Positions 44,176 to 55,219 of a DNA stretch of 64,000 nucleotides are shown one piece after another (position 1 is the stretch's first letter; each line of letters starts with the position of its first letter). The notes below the pieces were generated by a model, which worked only from the letters and a program-made list of their open reading frames with translations, searched no databases and had not been told where the DNA came from. The position numbers and the translations under genes are program-made. The stretch is from Bursaphelenchus xylophilus (Eukaryota; Nematoda; Chromadorea; Rhabditida; Aphelenchoididae): NCBI GenBank assembly GCA_904066235.2, contig CAJFCV020000004.1:620001-684000 (forward strand), given 5' to 3'.

Positions 44176-45074
44176 AAGGGATCGGCAAAAGCGCGCATCC
44201 TGGTTTTTTCTTGAAACATATACCATTTGAAAGAGCGTAAAAAACTGGTCTAGGATCACATTTTTTTAGCTGCTATTTTTGCTCTACGCCTTCACTAGCG
44301 AGCATTCATTAGTTCTAGGCTTATCTCACCCTTTTTCCGAGGAAACAAATCCGAACGATTTCCAAAGCACAGCGCAGCAGTGCTTCGGTGGCCTAGTGGG
44401 GTAAGGCGCTGCATGAGGCGAACCTGCGAACCGGGTTCGAAACCTCTTTTGATTTTTTTTGATTTTCTTTATATTGCAAACCAAATAAAGCCTGGAAATA
44501 GTGTTTGAGTGTCGTATAGACATTTGTGGTATAATCGGAGTCGTTTTTTAAGAAAAAACGGAGATTTTTTAAATTCTTTAAAATTTGTAGTACTTGCTCT
44601 TGAAGTGGGTATCTTCTATGGCTGGAACTTTCAACGACTTTCAGATTTTTACGAATTAAGCCCAGTAACGGAAAGTACGTGAAAATTGAGTCTGAAAACG
44701 CTTTACATGTTTTCTACCCGCTATGTTGCATTGGGTTACACGACCTAAAAGATCGCGTGATCACACATTGTGAACATGGACTTGGGTATCTCAAGGTCGG
44801 AAAAAAGTGTGTATTCTTTGACATAGGGTGAAGCCTTGGACGTCATAGGTACGTATGGGACATATGAAAAGTAATTATTGAATCTTTTTAGCCGTTCAGA
44901 AGCAAAGAGTCGTGAAATCCAACCGGGATTTTTTTTTAAAATGCTCGCTAGCTAGGGCGTAGAGCAAAAATAGCAGCTAATAAAAGGTGATCGTAGACCA
45001 GTTTTTTACGCTCTTTCAAATGGTATATGTTTCAAGAAAAAACCAGGATGCGCGCTTTTGCCGATCCCTTGTAA
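44176..45074. mobile_element. TIR element of about 900 bp with a tRNA-like core
   Basis: Inverted termini of about 135 bp: GATCGGCAAAAGCGCGCATC at the left, GATGCGCGCTTTTGCCGATC-type at the right. They continue with CATATACCATTTGAAAGAGC and GCTGCTATTTTTGCTCTACG. The interior is non-coding apart from a tRNA-like sequence at 44382. It directly abuts the inverted-repeat element to its left. Confidence 0.8.
44380..44455 (+). ncRNA. tRNA-derived sequence with A and B boxes
   Basis: TGGCCTAGTGGGGTAAGGC matches a pol III A box and D arm (GCCT pairs with AGGC), and GGTTCGAAACC is close to the B-box consensus, followed by TTTTGATTTTTTTT as a terminator. The acceptor arms do not pair and there is no proper anticodon arm, so this is not a functional tRNA; a tRNA-derived SINE or pol III promoter remnant fits. 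Confidence 0.5.
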
Positions 45075-45300
45075 ATCAAATGGGAAATAACTTTTCTAGT
45101 CTGATCATATTTTATTTACCCTTTTTCACCTGAAAAACTACTCGATAAAAAAATTTTAGAGCCATTTTCCCACAACCTTCCTCAGACCCGCCTAAAACAA
45201 TATAAAAATAGTCAAAAAAGTTAAATTATTTATCATATAACTCAAAAATAAGTTAGTACCAGGCACAATAGTTCCTTTTTACATACTTTCCTCAAAAAAT

Positions 45301-48300
45301 TCATCGACTAACCGCGTTCACGAACTGATTTGCAAAGCTTTTTTGGGCGCGATGTCTTTGGATTTCGGCCAGAGTCTCGGCAACTCTTCGCATTGCTCGG
45401 CGATCGAAAAGTTTCTTCTAAACGATGTCTCATTTAATTTCGCATCCAAAATCCTTACTTCCAGTCGTTCTCTCGACCTTTCTCCTTCCGTTTTTTCGCG
45501 TTTTCTGGCCGTTCCATAATTTCGGTTGCCAAAAGTTTTGCGTTTCTTCTTCGACCGGTCGATTTGAAGGGGAATTCCGACGGCGGCTTCTACGTCTCGA
45601 ACATATTCGAGTTCTTCTTGCTCGGCACGCCGTTTTATCTTTTCTTCCGCGTTTTTTAAGGCTTCCAACGCGCTAAAATCGGGATTTTTTGAGATTACTA
45701 GGCAAATTTTCACAAGGAAAGTGCTTCTATAGGGTAAAAAAAGTGTTTCTGGCCGGAAAATGACAAAATTTATTGAGTTTTAATGGTTTGAAGTGTCAAA
45801 AGATAGTTTATATTCTTATCATGACAGGGAAAGCCGGATGCTTGATGTTCTTTTCAAATTTTTCCCTGGCAATTTAAAAAAAAATCAAATTTTCACAAGG
45901 AAAGTGCTTCTATGGGGTATGGAGTTACAGGTCGAGACATATATCAAAAAAATCGCAAAATCTTTCTGATTCAGAATATGTAAAAATTAGCTGTCTAATT
46001 TTGGTTTGTAAGGGCGAAAAATCCTCAGAACTTTTCCCGCAACAACACGCAAATGCCTTTTTGATGAAGTATTTACCAAATCAAACGCTTGTTTTTGAGC
46101 TCAAGTAAACCCTGGTATCTTGACAAGCCTGATATCAAATTTGATTAATACACCTTAATTAGTAATTCCAATGTAAAAAAGGGGCATTTATTAAGGTGTT
46201 GTATTAATCAAATTTGATATTTTAAGGTTTGTCAAGACGCCAGGGTTTACTTTAGCTCCAAACAAAGCTTTTGATTTGGCAAAAACTTGGTCAAAAAGGC
46301 ATTTTCGTGGTGTTGCGAGAAAAGTTCTGAGGATTTTTTCACCCTTACAAACCAAAAATAGGCTGCTAATTTTTACATATTCTGAATCAGAAAAGTTTTG
46401 GGAATTTTTTGATATATGTTTCGACCTGTAACTCCATACCCCATAGAAGTACTTTCCTTGTCAAAACTAAAATTTGTTTTTGAAATTTCGAGGAAAAAAT
46501 TGAGAAAATCATCAAACATTTTTACCTTTCTGTGATGATAAGACCACAAACTATTTTTTTCAACAGTTATAATCATCAAAGCTCAATAAATTTTGTAACT
46601 TTTCCACCAGAAAAGACTTTTTTTGATATTTTTTTTGCAAATTTTCGATAAACTCTGATGCAAAATATATTCCAAATCATCCCATATGATATGAAATCTA
46701 AATTTTCATCATTTTTCTATCATATTCTTCAACATTTCCCCCAAAAATTCAGCCTTTTCCCCATTTTTCATCAAAAATCGTCTAAAACAATATAAATTCA
46801 TCATCTCTTGTCCTCCACAGACCTTCAGGACCTTTGTAAATTCCTTTTCAGGCCCAATACACTGCTCTCTCTTCCATTTCCCATCAAAAACCCCACTTTT
46901 TATCTACTACAATATCCAAAATCCTCCAAAAACCCTTACTTTCTTCCCAGTTCATGAACAGGAAAGCCCATTTCGTCCCTTTCCACGATCGGGCCATGAA
47001 ACGGGCATCGCTGCAGGTCCATTCGTGGACACAATTTCCCGTTATTCATGGGGAATCGGCAGCTTTTTTTGATTTCCGGCCGTTTCCCGATGAACAAAAT
47101 TTCGCGCTCCGTGTAGACCTGTTCCGACTCCTTGGCCGTATCGCTCCCCGGATCATAGCCCTTCCAAAACCGATGTCCATCGTACAGATTGCGCTCCACA
47201 GCGGCCGGTTCGATCTTTTGGCCCCAATATTTGAGGTCGAGGCCATACCTTAATTTGGGGATTTTTGGAATTTCCCGCTCTGATTCAGACTTCTCCTTCT
47301 CCACATGCAGTTCAGAGGATGTCGAGGGCTTTTGCTCCTCATTTCCGGCGAATTCACCCACTTCTTCCTTCAATTCCATCTAAAATTTCGACCAAAAAAT
47401 TCGAAAACACATACCACAGGACCCTCAAATCCCAGTAAAGCGGCTTCATCATCTTCCACATCAACAAAACCATCGGATTCGTCGTCTTCACTACCAGACC
47501 CAGGCTTGATTATTTTCAATCGATCACATCTGTTCAATTCTCGTTGGATTTGCCCTTTTAGATCGACAATATTCTTGATGAGAGCTTGATTTTGATCGCC
47601 GCCAACTTCAATCAATCGTTTCAGCCATTTCTGAAGAGTTGCCAACGATTTTCGGAGCAAAATCGCCGCATCTTTTAATGCGTTGACTAATATGCTGTTG
47701 TCCTCGGTCTCTTCAATCGTAACTTTGGCTGCAAATAGTTTAATATTAAACTATCTTGCTTTCTAAAGCAATTTTACTATCAAAAAAGTCGACTTTCCAA
47801 CCAAGCGGATATTATTTTAGCTCACCTGATGTGATCTCAATCTGAAGCTCGGTATTGTTCTTATATCCATGCAACTTTTCAAATTCCGCTTTGGTCAGCT
47901 CGCTCGATGTTCCAGCCTTCTCCTCATCCCCATTTTGAAAGATATCGGGGTATAAAAGATCGATGGAATTGCGGCATTCGTTTATGGTCCTCTCAATATC
48001 GGATTTGCTCTCTGAGAGAACTCGACTAATCGCATCTCCACATTTCTTCGCTTGAACACGTTGTTTGAACTGCTCTTCCTCTGCTCGACGCCGTTCAATC
48101 TGCAATTCCCACCAATTTTGAGCTATTTCGACCTTATTTTAGCACCTAAACTTTGAAAAAAAGAAATAAAAAGGTTACCAGTAAATCCGCTCCAACTGAG
48201 TTGAAGTCAAAGTTTTTGTTGTCCTTGAGGAATTTCTCAGCTCCCTTTAGCTTCACGTAGCCCTCACCGAACTTTTCAATCCAACCTTTGACAATCTTTA

Positions 48301-48706
48301 TCGACCACTTCTTCAAGTTCTTGGCGGCTGAAATTGGTCCCGGCAATGGGCATCGAACAGCGTCAGTTTCCAGAGTCAGCATCAAGAAGTCTTGTAGATG
48401 CTTTATCAACTCTAGGCGGAACTTATGCGACCGTTGGAAGAAGTAGTCGGTCAAAAGAACCGTTCCCAGTCTTCGATCACAATCATTCTTGTTCAACTCC
48501 TCGAAAATCTGAATGCAGAAGCCAAGCACGACACTATCATTCTTTTTGAGCACACTCTTGATCTCCCGAAGGTGTCTTTGATTCAATTCATTCGTTTTGA
48601 AGTCGAACTAAAGACAAGAAGGACGCTATTTGTCAAAATATTCACCTACCTGGCTTAAGATTGAATTTACAGCTCGCCGCACGATCCGTCCGTCTTGCTC
48701 CTCCAT
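45301..48706 (-). CDS. UVSSA: UV-stimulated scaffold protein A (UVSSA) homologue
   Basis: Seven exons (48706-48650, 48607-48179, 48099-47826, 47728-47415, 47379-46940, 45672-45459, 45417-45301) give 614 residues. UVSSA works in transcription-coupled nucleotide excision repair, bridging stalled RNA polymerase II, CSA/CSB and TFIIH in the nucleus. The N-terminal ~160 residues are helical, as in the VHS-like domain (LKKNDSVVLGFCIQIFEEL, LLTDYFFQRSHKFRLEL). A low-complexity acidic stretch (GSGSEDDESDGFVDVEDDE) lies near residue 340, where TFIIH contacts are expected. The diagnostic zinc motif is in exon 5: CRFPMNNGKLCPRMDL, then QRCPFHGPIVERDEMGFP, preceded by GHRFWKGYDPG. The basic C-terminal tail ends KSFANQFVNAVSR. 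The last intron (41 bp) keeps an open frame if unspliced, but splicing restores a more protein-like end. Intron 5 holds a foldback element. Confidence 0.92.
45895..46461. mobile_element. Foldback element in UVSSA intron 5
   Basis: Ends CAAGGAAAGTGCTTCTATGG and CCATAGAAGTACTTTCCTTG, with arms of about 270 bp that meet near 46180 (CACCTTAATTAGTAATTCC against CATTTATTAAGGTGTTG). A related copy with a tRNA-like insertion lies at 56189-56758. Non-coding. Confidence 0.85.
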
Positions 48707-48928
48707 CACCGTAAAAATACAAGAACATACAGACCTTCACTTACTTGCATGTCGAGATTTCGAAACTCTCGCCTAGATTTTGTCAAAAAACCCTTTTTCC
48801 AGAGTTATTTATTTTCGTCTCACAGCGAAAAATTGAAATGCCAAACAGTCTTGGCATTCCGTGACAAGTGGATTTTCTTGGGTTTTCTCAATTTTTGTGG
48901 CAAATTTTGTTGTATACATGGTGGTACG
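48707..48928. promoter_or_regulatory. Divergent promoter between UVSSA and mS37
   Basis: Only 222 bp separate the two start codons on opposite strands, so both 5' regions and any trans-splice sites must fit here. A small upstream frame ATGGTGGTACGATGA at 48918 overlaps the mS37 start codon by one base shift (its TGA overlaps ATG). No clear TATA box. Confidence 0.6.
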
Positions 48929-49628
48929 ATGAATTTCACAGCAAACGTGCTTCAAAAAGGGGGTCGAGCACGTCCTCTCAAGCCTCGGAAGGTCTATTAT
49001 TCGGAAGTTATTCCATTGGCCGGCAAAAATGAAGTTACCGTGAAGAGACAGAAAGTTGCTGGTAAGTTGCTGTTTGGATATTGTTTCTTCTTGAATTTTA
49101 GACGTTTTACAAGCTTCGTGGACTCACTTGGCACAGAAACGTGACTTTTTTTGTCTCAAGAAGCCTAAAATAATATAATTTTAGGTTCATCTTGCACTCA
49201 GGAGCTTCAAGTTTTGTTCAGTTGTCTGAAGAAGTGGGAATTCGATAATCTTCCTTGTCAAGGCTTCCATGAGTCGTACATGCGATGTATCGATGAGTCT
49301 GAACGTCAGGCCGCCATTAATACCGAGGCCATTAAGAAAGGAACTCTTGGAGATGATTCTGGCGGTCCAACTCTGACCGCTGCTCAGTTGAACAACCTTA
49401 TGAAGATTTATCCTCAACCTGATCTCGGAAAGCGACCTTACCGGTGGGTTTTTATATTATTTTCTTTGATTTTTAGGTTAGGGCCTCAGGTGTCAAGTAT
49501 AATATGAAATTTTTGTCGCCATTGCAAAGTTGATGGGATTTTTTTGCAGATTGATGCAACGGCTACCCACCTACTCATATGCTGATGATATTTTCAACAG
49601 AAAAAACAAGCCTGGCAAGAAATCGTAA
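48929..49628 (+). CDS. CHCHD1: Mitochondrial small-subunit ribosomal protein mS37 (CHCHD1)
   Basis: Exons 48929-49061, 49185-49443 and 49550-49628 give 156 residues. mS37 is a CHCH-domain component of the mitochondrial 28S ribosomal subunit, imported through the intermembrane-space disulfide relay. The twin CX9C pattern is in exon 2: CTQELQVLFSC followed by LPCQGFHESYMRC. The basic N-terminus (RARPLKPRKVYYSEV) resembles the proline/lysine-rich lead of CHCHD1, and LNNLMKIYPQP near residue 115 matches the leucine/lysine-proline helix after the CHCH domain. The nematode protein is longer at the C-terminus (TYSYADDIFNRKNKPG). Introns 1 and 2 both contain the AATATAA motif in sense orientation. 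Convergent with the small secreted protein gene, 178 bp apart. Confidence 0.88.
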
Positions 49629-49805
49629 AGGATTTTAGATATTGTTGTTGTTGACCTTGTTTTAGGTAAATTTTACATAAATTTGGATGGAAATTGGTGA
49701 ATTTTTAGTTGTTAGAGGTAAAATACGGGTTTTCTTTTGATAGGAGGTTTATTTTTAAACCGCATTCCGCATGATAAGATTGGAAAATATCGCATTTTAT
49801 ATTAT

Positions 49806-50168
49806 TTATGGTCCATCGGCAAGTGGAGGTAATCCCATTGCTCTCATAGCTCCATTGAAGCTGGTATCTATCGGATATTGATTTCCTTGACCGTAGTTGT
49901 ACCCAGGGGCTTGATTCGACGATAATTTAGTCTCTCCTTTGTTCAGCAAAGACAGTTTTTTATCGGTTTCTTTGGTGTGCACAACTTCCTCCTTACTGTC
50001 AGCCGATTTTGATGGTTTCGGCTGGGGCGCCGAATCTGAAACGGTTTGCGATGATAGATTAGGCTTGAATTTTACTTACAGAATTATGTTTAGAAAGAAA
50101 TTGCGACATAACTCACCAGAAATTACCAAAATCATAGCTAAAACAACAAAAAACAGCTGAAATCTCAT
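49806..50168 (-). CDS. Small secreted hydrophilic protein, unknown
   Basis: Exons 50168-50117 and 50035-49806 join in phase 1 and encode 93 residues. Exon 1 is almost exactly a signal peptide (MRFQLFFVVLAMILVISG). The mature part is hydrophilic and Cys-free: a Pro/Lys/Ser start (APQPKPSKSADSKEE), a charged middle, then GYNYGQGNQYPIDTSF and an end MRAMGLPPLADGP. No furin or amidation site pattern is obvious, so a neuropeptide precursor is not indicated. The stop codon TAA lies inside CCATAAATAATATAAAATG, a copy of the AATATAA motif, which may serve as poly(A) signal. Function unknown. Confidence 0.75.
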
Positions 50169-50430
50169 GGTTTCGAACAAATATTCGACTGTAAACCGGA
50201 ACCGGACTAGGCTCCTTCCTTTTATATTCTCATTTATTTTTACACCGATTCGGATTGTTTTCGATTATTTATTATAAGGGCAACGGATCTTTGGGTATGA
50301 TTTCAAAAGATCGGCAAGGTTGTTTGTCAAAAAATTCGTTGTTATTAGACGAGGCAAAGGGCAAGGATGACATAAGTGAGGTGCGAAACGCTGTATTTTA
50401 CAGTAACACTAGTTATGGCAATATATTTGA

Positions 50431-50838
50431 GGACTCGGGAAGGCAATTTGAAGGGGAAAAAGGACCTTAAGGGATGAAAAATGCAGTTGGAGACTCGTTT
50501 TTCATTCATTTCTGGACTTTTTCCCGCTCCAAATCGCCAAAAATATCCCATTCACATTATGGTTCTGGACTCGGGAAGGCGATTTGAAGGGGAAAAAGGA
50601 CCTTAAGGGATGAAAAATGCAGTTGGAGACTCGTTTTTCATTCATGTCTGGACTTTTTCCCGCTCCAAATCGCCAAAAAATCCCATTCACATTGCAGTGC
50701 GGGGCTTGGGAAGGCGATTTGAAGGGGAAAAAGGACCTTAAGGGATGAAAAATGCAGTTGGAGACTCGTTTTTCATCCATTTCTGGACTTTTTCCCGCTC
50801 CAAATCGCCAAAAAATCCCATTCACATTATAGTGCAGG
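50431..50838. repeat. Tandem repeat, 135 bp unit, three copies, abutting the Ras stop codon
   Basis: Copies start at about 50431, 50567 and 50701. Each runs GGACTCGGGAAGGCGATTTG, AAGGGGAAAAAGGACCTTAA, GGGATGAAAAATGCAGTTGG, AGACTCGTTTTTCATTCAT, TTTCCCGCTCCAAATCGCC, ATCCCATTCACATTA. The phrase CATTCACATT.. at the third unit's end contains the complement of the Ras stop and last codons. Confidence 0.92.
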
Positions 50839-52227
50839 ACTTCTTTTTCCGTCGGCCGAACATTTTCTCGTACTCGTTTGCCCGCTTCTTCTCCTTTTTG
50901 TCGAATTTTCGGACTGCTCGCACTACTTCGTAGAAGGCGTCATCAACGCCTTGTCGGGTTTTGGCCGACGTCTCAACGTAGGCGCAATTCAGGGCCTGCG
51001 AAAGCTCCTCGATTTGCGATGGCGTCACGGCGCGATAGGGGAGATCACTCTTGTTTCCGACAATGACTATTGGGACCTAAAAAGAGCGGGTTTTATGTTG
51101 TAGTAGGCAGCTTTGGTTGGGTGAAAAAGTAGTGATAGATTTTGATGATAATTGGGAAAAATTAAAAATGGATTTTTAAGGCTATTACGAAATTTTTAGC
51201 TCGTGCTTTGCAAAAAAATCGAGATTTTTGGTAAATTGCAAGCTAAAAGTTTCGGATATGCCTTCAAAAATTTGATTCTCCCTAATTTCATCAAAACTTG
51301 ACGCAAAAAATAGAAAAAAATATTTTCCTTACCTCATCCGAATCCTTGGCCCTTCGGACCTTCTCTCTAAATTTTCGTATGTTCATAAACGATGAATAAT
51401 CGTTCAATGCGAATACCAAGAGAAAACCGTGGCCATTATGAGCGTAATGATCATGCATTGCGTCATATTCTTCCTGCCCAGCCGTATCCAAAATGTCCAA
51501 AACACAAACTTTGTCGTCGATAACTACCTAAAATTGTGAGTAACTGTGCGGAAAATAAGAAAAAAAATTTTATATTTTTTTTGAAAAAAGGTTCGATATT
51601 TTTTAGCACAGTGCGGTAATTTGGCGAATTTTATTGCACTGTGCAGTCTAAAAAAACTTTTTCGTTTTTTTAGGAACTGGGACGATTGGGGAAAAAGACG
51701 ATTGGGGAAAGGAACGATTGGGGAAAAAGACGATTGGGGAAATCGAAAAGTATTACTTTTTTTGATGAAAATGTCGAAATTAGAATAATCGAGGGTGCTC
51801 ATTTCGAAAGTAACATTCATTTTTTTGATTCTTACTTTTTTTCTTGGGCGCACAGTGCAGAAAAATTTCCAATTGCACAGTGCAAAAAGTCTGGTTTTCT
51901 GCACTGTGCGGAATTTTTTTTCGTTTTGGGCGCACAGTGCAGACAACGCATTTTAAAAATTCAATTTTTTTGCACTGTGCGAAAGTCCAATTTTTCCACT
52001 GCACAGTGCACTGTGCTGTTTTATTCATTTTGGACGCACAGTGCAGAAAAATTTCCAATTGCACAGTGCAAAGAAATGAAAAATCGACCCACCTGTTTGC
52101 GATAACTATCCTCCAGCGTTGGGTCGTAATCGGTGATAAAGGTGTTTTGCACAAACTGAATTGTCAACGCACTCTTTCCCACTCCTCCATCGCCAAACAC
52201 CACCACATTATGCGTCTTTTCGGCCAT
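50822..52227 (-). CDS. Ras-family small GTPase, divergent Ras paralogue
   Basis: Exons 52227-52093, 51527-51333 and 51076-50822 give 194 residues. All nucleotide-binding boxes are present: P-loop GDGGVGKS (residues 12-19), effector loop [13 protein letters not shown], switch [13 protein letters not shown] with the catalytic Gln retained, GNKSD for guanine, and ETSAK. The end is a polybasic stretch RRKKKS followed by CTIM, a CaaX box predicted to be farnesylated, with no second Cys for palmitoylation, as in K-Ras4B. Ras proteins signal at the plasma membrane to Raf/MAPK. Differences from canonical Ras: Leu for Ile in the effector loop, [12 protein letters not shown] in place of MRDQYMRTGEGF after switch II, and a longer N-terminus ([11 protein letters not shown]). 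It is therefore either a fast-evolving let-60 homologue or a paralogue. Intron 1 is full of GCAC-N-GTGC palindromes; the 3' end is tandemly duplicated. Confidence 0.93.
51540..52075. repeat. GCAC-N-GTGC palindromes in Ras intron 1
   Basis: A dozen copies, with the block GCGCACAGTGCAGAAAAATT repeated at about 51848 and 52033. Palindromes come within about 20 bp of the exon 1 donor. Confidence 0.85.
51671..51742. repeat. Minisatellite, about 17 bp unit, four copies
   Basis: ACGATTGGGGAAAAAG with variants, between 51680 and 51740, inside Ras intron 1. Confidence 0.9.
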
Positions 52228-52504
52228 TTTGGAAGTAGCGAAAAAACTTTTTTGAGAGTTTCGGGCCTTCGCACAGAAGATTTATGGGTTTTCGAATAAA
52301 CACGTCAAATCAATCGACTCAAGTTGGAAAAGAGAAGATGAACTTGCGATTGGAAAATCCATTCGCGAACGGATTTTTGGGAGAGATTTTTTTTGATTTT
52401 TGGAGGGAAAATATGAGGTGGAAAATTGGTGAAGATCAGCCGTAAAGAACTGGTATAAATTGAAAATTATTTTCAAGATTTTTAAAAGCCGTTTAGTGCA
52501 AAAA

Positions 52505-52990
52505 ATCGGGATTTATTTTGGCCGCACTGTGCAGTCTTATCGAAATTTTTCGCACAGTGCGGAAAATTTGGGTGAACAGTGCAGAAAAGAGCCGCACGGT
52601 GCGGACGAAAGTTTTTCTATGCACTGTGCGAAGACTGAAAATTGTGTGCGACAAAAATTTTTACGTTTCTTGCACAGTGCGACAAAAATTTCGGAAAATT
52701 TGCACGGTGCAGACAAAAACTTTTCTTGCACAGTGCAAAAAATAAAAAAATGCACAGTGCAATAAAGAACCTTCCGACTGCACTGTGCAAAAAACAAAGC
52801 GCTGCTATTTTTTTGCTACGTGCGATAAAAAAACATAAATGCGATAAAAAAACAAAGCATAGTGTGATTTTTTGATAATTGAAAAAAATCGCACTGTGCA
52901 GTCGAAATCTTTTTTTGCACAGTGCAAAAAGTCAAAATAAATGCACTGTGCGGTAAAAATTTTTCCGACTGCACTCTGCAAAAAAGTCAG
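52505..52990. repeat. GCAC-N-GTGC array upstream of the Ras gene
   Basis: About 17 palindromes beginning roughly 290 bp upstream of the Ras start codon, several with a G or C centre (GCACGGTGCGG, GCACGGTGCAG), in unrelated spacers. Confidence 0.85.
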
Positions 52991-53559
52991 AAACTTATAC
53001 CTACATGTCTCCAGAATCACCAAAATCTCGAAAAAATTTACTTTCCCCTTCCCGAAACAAGCAATATGTGATAAAAACGGAGTACAAGTATATTCTTCCC
53101 ATTGAAGCAAAAACCAATTTGTCCGCCCGGAAGGTTTAAAAATTCGAAAAAAAGATACGAGAAAAAATTGAGATAGATGAATCTGTTTTCAATCACTTTT
53201 TTTGACTTCATCATTTAGAAAAAATAAAAAAAATGAGCGGAAAATTGCGTCTCAAAAAACCGAAAAGCCGAAATAAACGGAAAACGATTACTGATTAGTG
53301 GCTAGAACGTTGACTGTGGGTTAATCATAAGCCTGGTTATGGCTGGGGAAGGTCATTTTTTTGTAGGACGGGTAAAAAATTACAAAAAGATCAAAAAAAT
53401 TTTTTTTCGACTGATTTTTTTGTAGAAAAATTGTTGGTTTTGACAAGGAAAAACTTAAAATTTTTTTCTTCAAAAAATAAGTAAAATAAAAACAAATAGA
53501 AAAAGAAAATATTTATTGCCAATAAATACATTATTTATAATACAACAGCGATCATTCAA

Positions 53560-55130
53560 TTACTTTTTAAAAACCGCATGGCCATAGCTTTTGATGACAT
53601 CCTTGTCCTCCATGTTGATGGCATTGTCCCTCAACGTGTAGATGTTCACTCTTTTCGGGCATGGGCAGTAGGCCGCATCCTCTCCAGGCGATCCCGGCTC
53701 GCCTTGAGGGCCTACTCCGCCGTCCTCGCCGTCCAGTCCCGGTCCGCCCGCCGGGCCTTCAGGGCCTTCGGGGCCGACTGCGCCGGGTTTTCCGGGGGCA
53801 CCCGGTTCGCCGGGAACTCCGGGCTGTCCGCGCATTCCGGGAGGGCCTTTGGCGCCGGGAACGCCCGCTTGCACCACCATTGATTTGCCTTTCTTTCCGG
53901 GCGGGCCGGGAGGGCCGTTCTCGCCGGGCGGTCCTGGATCGCCTTGCGGTCCGACCGGACCGGGCGGGCCCACCGAACTGGACAGTTTGTCGCCGGCTGT
54001 GCCGGGTGGACCGGTCGGTCCGGGGAAGCCGGGCTCTCCGTCCGGACCCTTGGGGCCCGGAGGGCCGGCTGGGCATTTGATGCAGATGCCAGTGGAGAGG
54101 CCGCAGTTCCGGTTGTACGTGTCGGGAGCGTCGTGTCCGGGAGGGCCTGAAACGAAGAGATAGACGCAAAACATTGCCTCCATGTCCTGCATACAGTGGC
54201 GGACCTGATCCAGTGGCAAAAAAACATACCATTTTGTATCCCGGAAGCGTCAAAAATGTGGCAAAATGCCTCCATTTCCAAGTGAAAGACTCCGATTTCG
54301 AAAGCGCACCGTCAGTTTTTCTGAGGGAGCCCTTCAAAACGGGTTTTTTCACTTGGAAATGGAGGTATTTTGCTGCATTTTCAATACTTCCCTGATGCGA
54401 AATGGTACGTTTTTTGCCACTGGATACGGTCTTCTGTACGTTGAAGTTTTGCGATTTTTTTTTGTTTTTTGATTACTTGAGAAAAGGTCTGTCGGGAAAA
54501 TAGTGAGTGCCCTGTCGCAGCGCCAATCACATCGCTGAATTTAAATTTTGAAGCGATATATTTGACCTGAGAATTCGATATGTTGGTTTCATGAGCGTGT
54601 TTTAAAAATTTTCAATCTTCCAGCCATATCAAACCTATGAAGACTTACCAGAAATCCCCGGGAATCCGTCCTCTCCCGGTAATCCCGGCGGGCCAGGAGG
54701 GCCGGGTGGACAAGTCGGGATGACTCCACAATTACAATGCTCTCCCAATGTTTTGGCGGCATGCGCCTTAGGCGCTCTTTTGGATCTTGAGATTCGAACA
54801 AAGGGATTGATCAAAATTCCGTCGTGTTTTAGGGTGAATTCCTGTTGAACCAACATCAAATCCACCCACGCTTTGTCCGTATTCATCTGAAATTTTTTTT
54901 TGAGGCATTATTATATTGTTGTAGGCATCAAAAAACTTTTTTCGAAAGCAAAAATTATCCAAAGGTATCAAAAAAATCACCTTGAAATCTTCGACAGACA
55001 TCATGACGTCACCATAAATTTGCCTCATCTCCAAATACATTGAAGGCAACGCGATCAAACATAGGATTAAGGCGATTGTGCACATGGATAAGGTCGAAAG
55101 CAGCCATATTCGGAGGGTTGAGATCTTCAT
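53560..55130 (-). CDS. Cuticle collagen
   Basis: Exons 55130-54981, 54886-54649 and 54146-53560 give 324 residues, typical for nematode cuticle collagens. Exon 1 is the N-terminal cuticle-collagen domain with one membrane anchor ([20 protein letters not shown]) and MSVEDFK at its end. Exon 2 holds a furin-type site SRSKR near residues 83-87, followed by Cys (CNCGVIPTC) and the first short Gly-X-Y tract. Exon 3 carries [12 protein letters not shown] and three further Gly-X-Y tracts with short interruptions, then a non-collagenous tail beginning YCPCPKR and ending HAVFKK. Such collagens are secreted by the hypodermis, cleaved and disulfide-linked in the exoskeleton. TTTTCAGATCAATG puts a trans-splice acceptor four bases before the start. 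AATAAA is about 45 nt after the stop. Intron 2 contains a MITE. Family certain; paralogue not assignable. Confidence 0.96.
54194..54436. mobile_element. Palindromic MITE, TA-target type, copy 5
   Basis: Begins CAGTGGCGGACCTGATCCAG after TA and ends before TA (GGATACGGTCTTCTG, degenerate). 243 bp, within collagen intron 2. The subterminal CATTTTGTATCCCGGAAG and TTTTTCACTTGGAAATGGAG match the family. Confidence 0.85.
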
Positions 55131-55219
55131 TGATCTGAAAATACGTTTGAATTGTAAAATACGTTTTGATTTTTTAGTAAAAACATGATAAAATCAAAAA
55201 AAAAATATAATTTCAAATG

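Noticed and set aside
53578..54163. Plus-strand and other-frame open reading frames rich in Gly, Pro and Arg
   Set aside because: They are shadows of the collagen Gly-X-Y exon on the minus strand.
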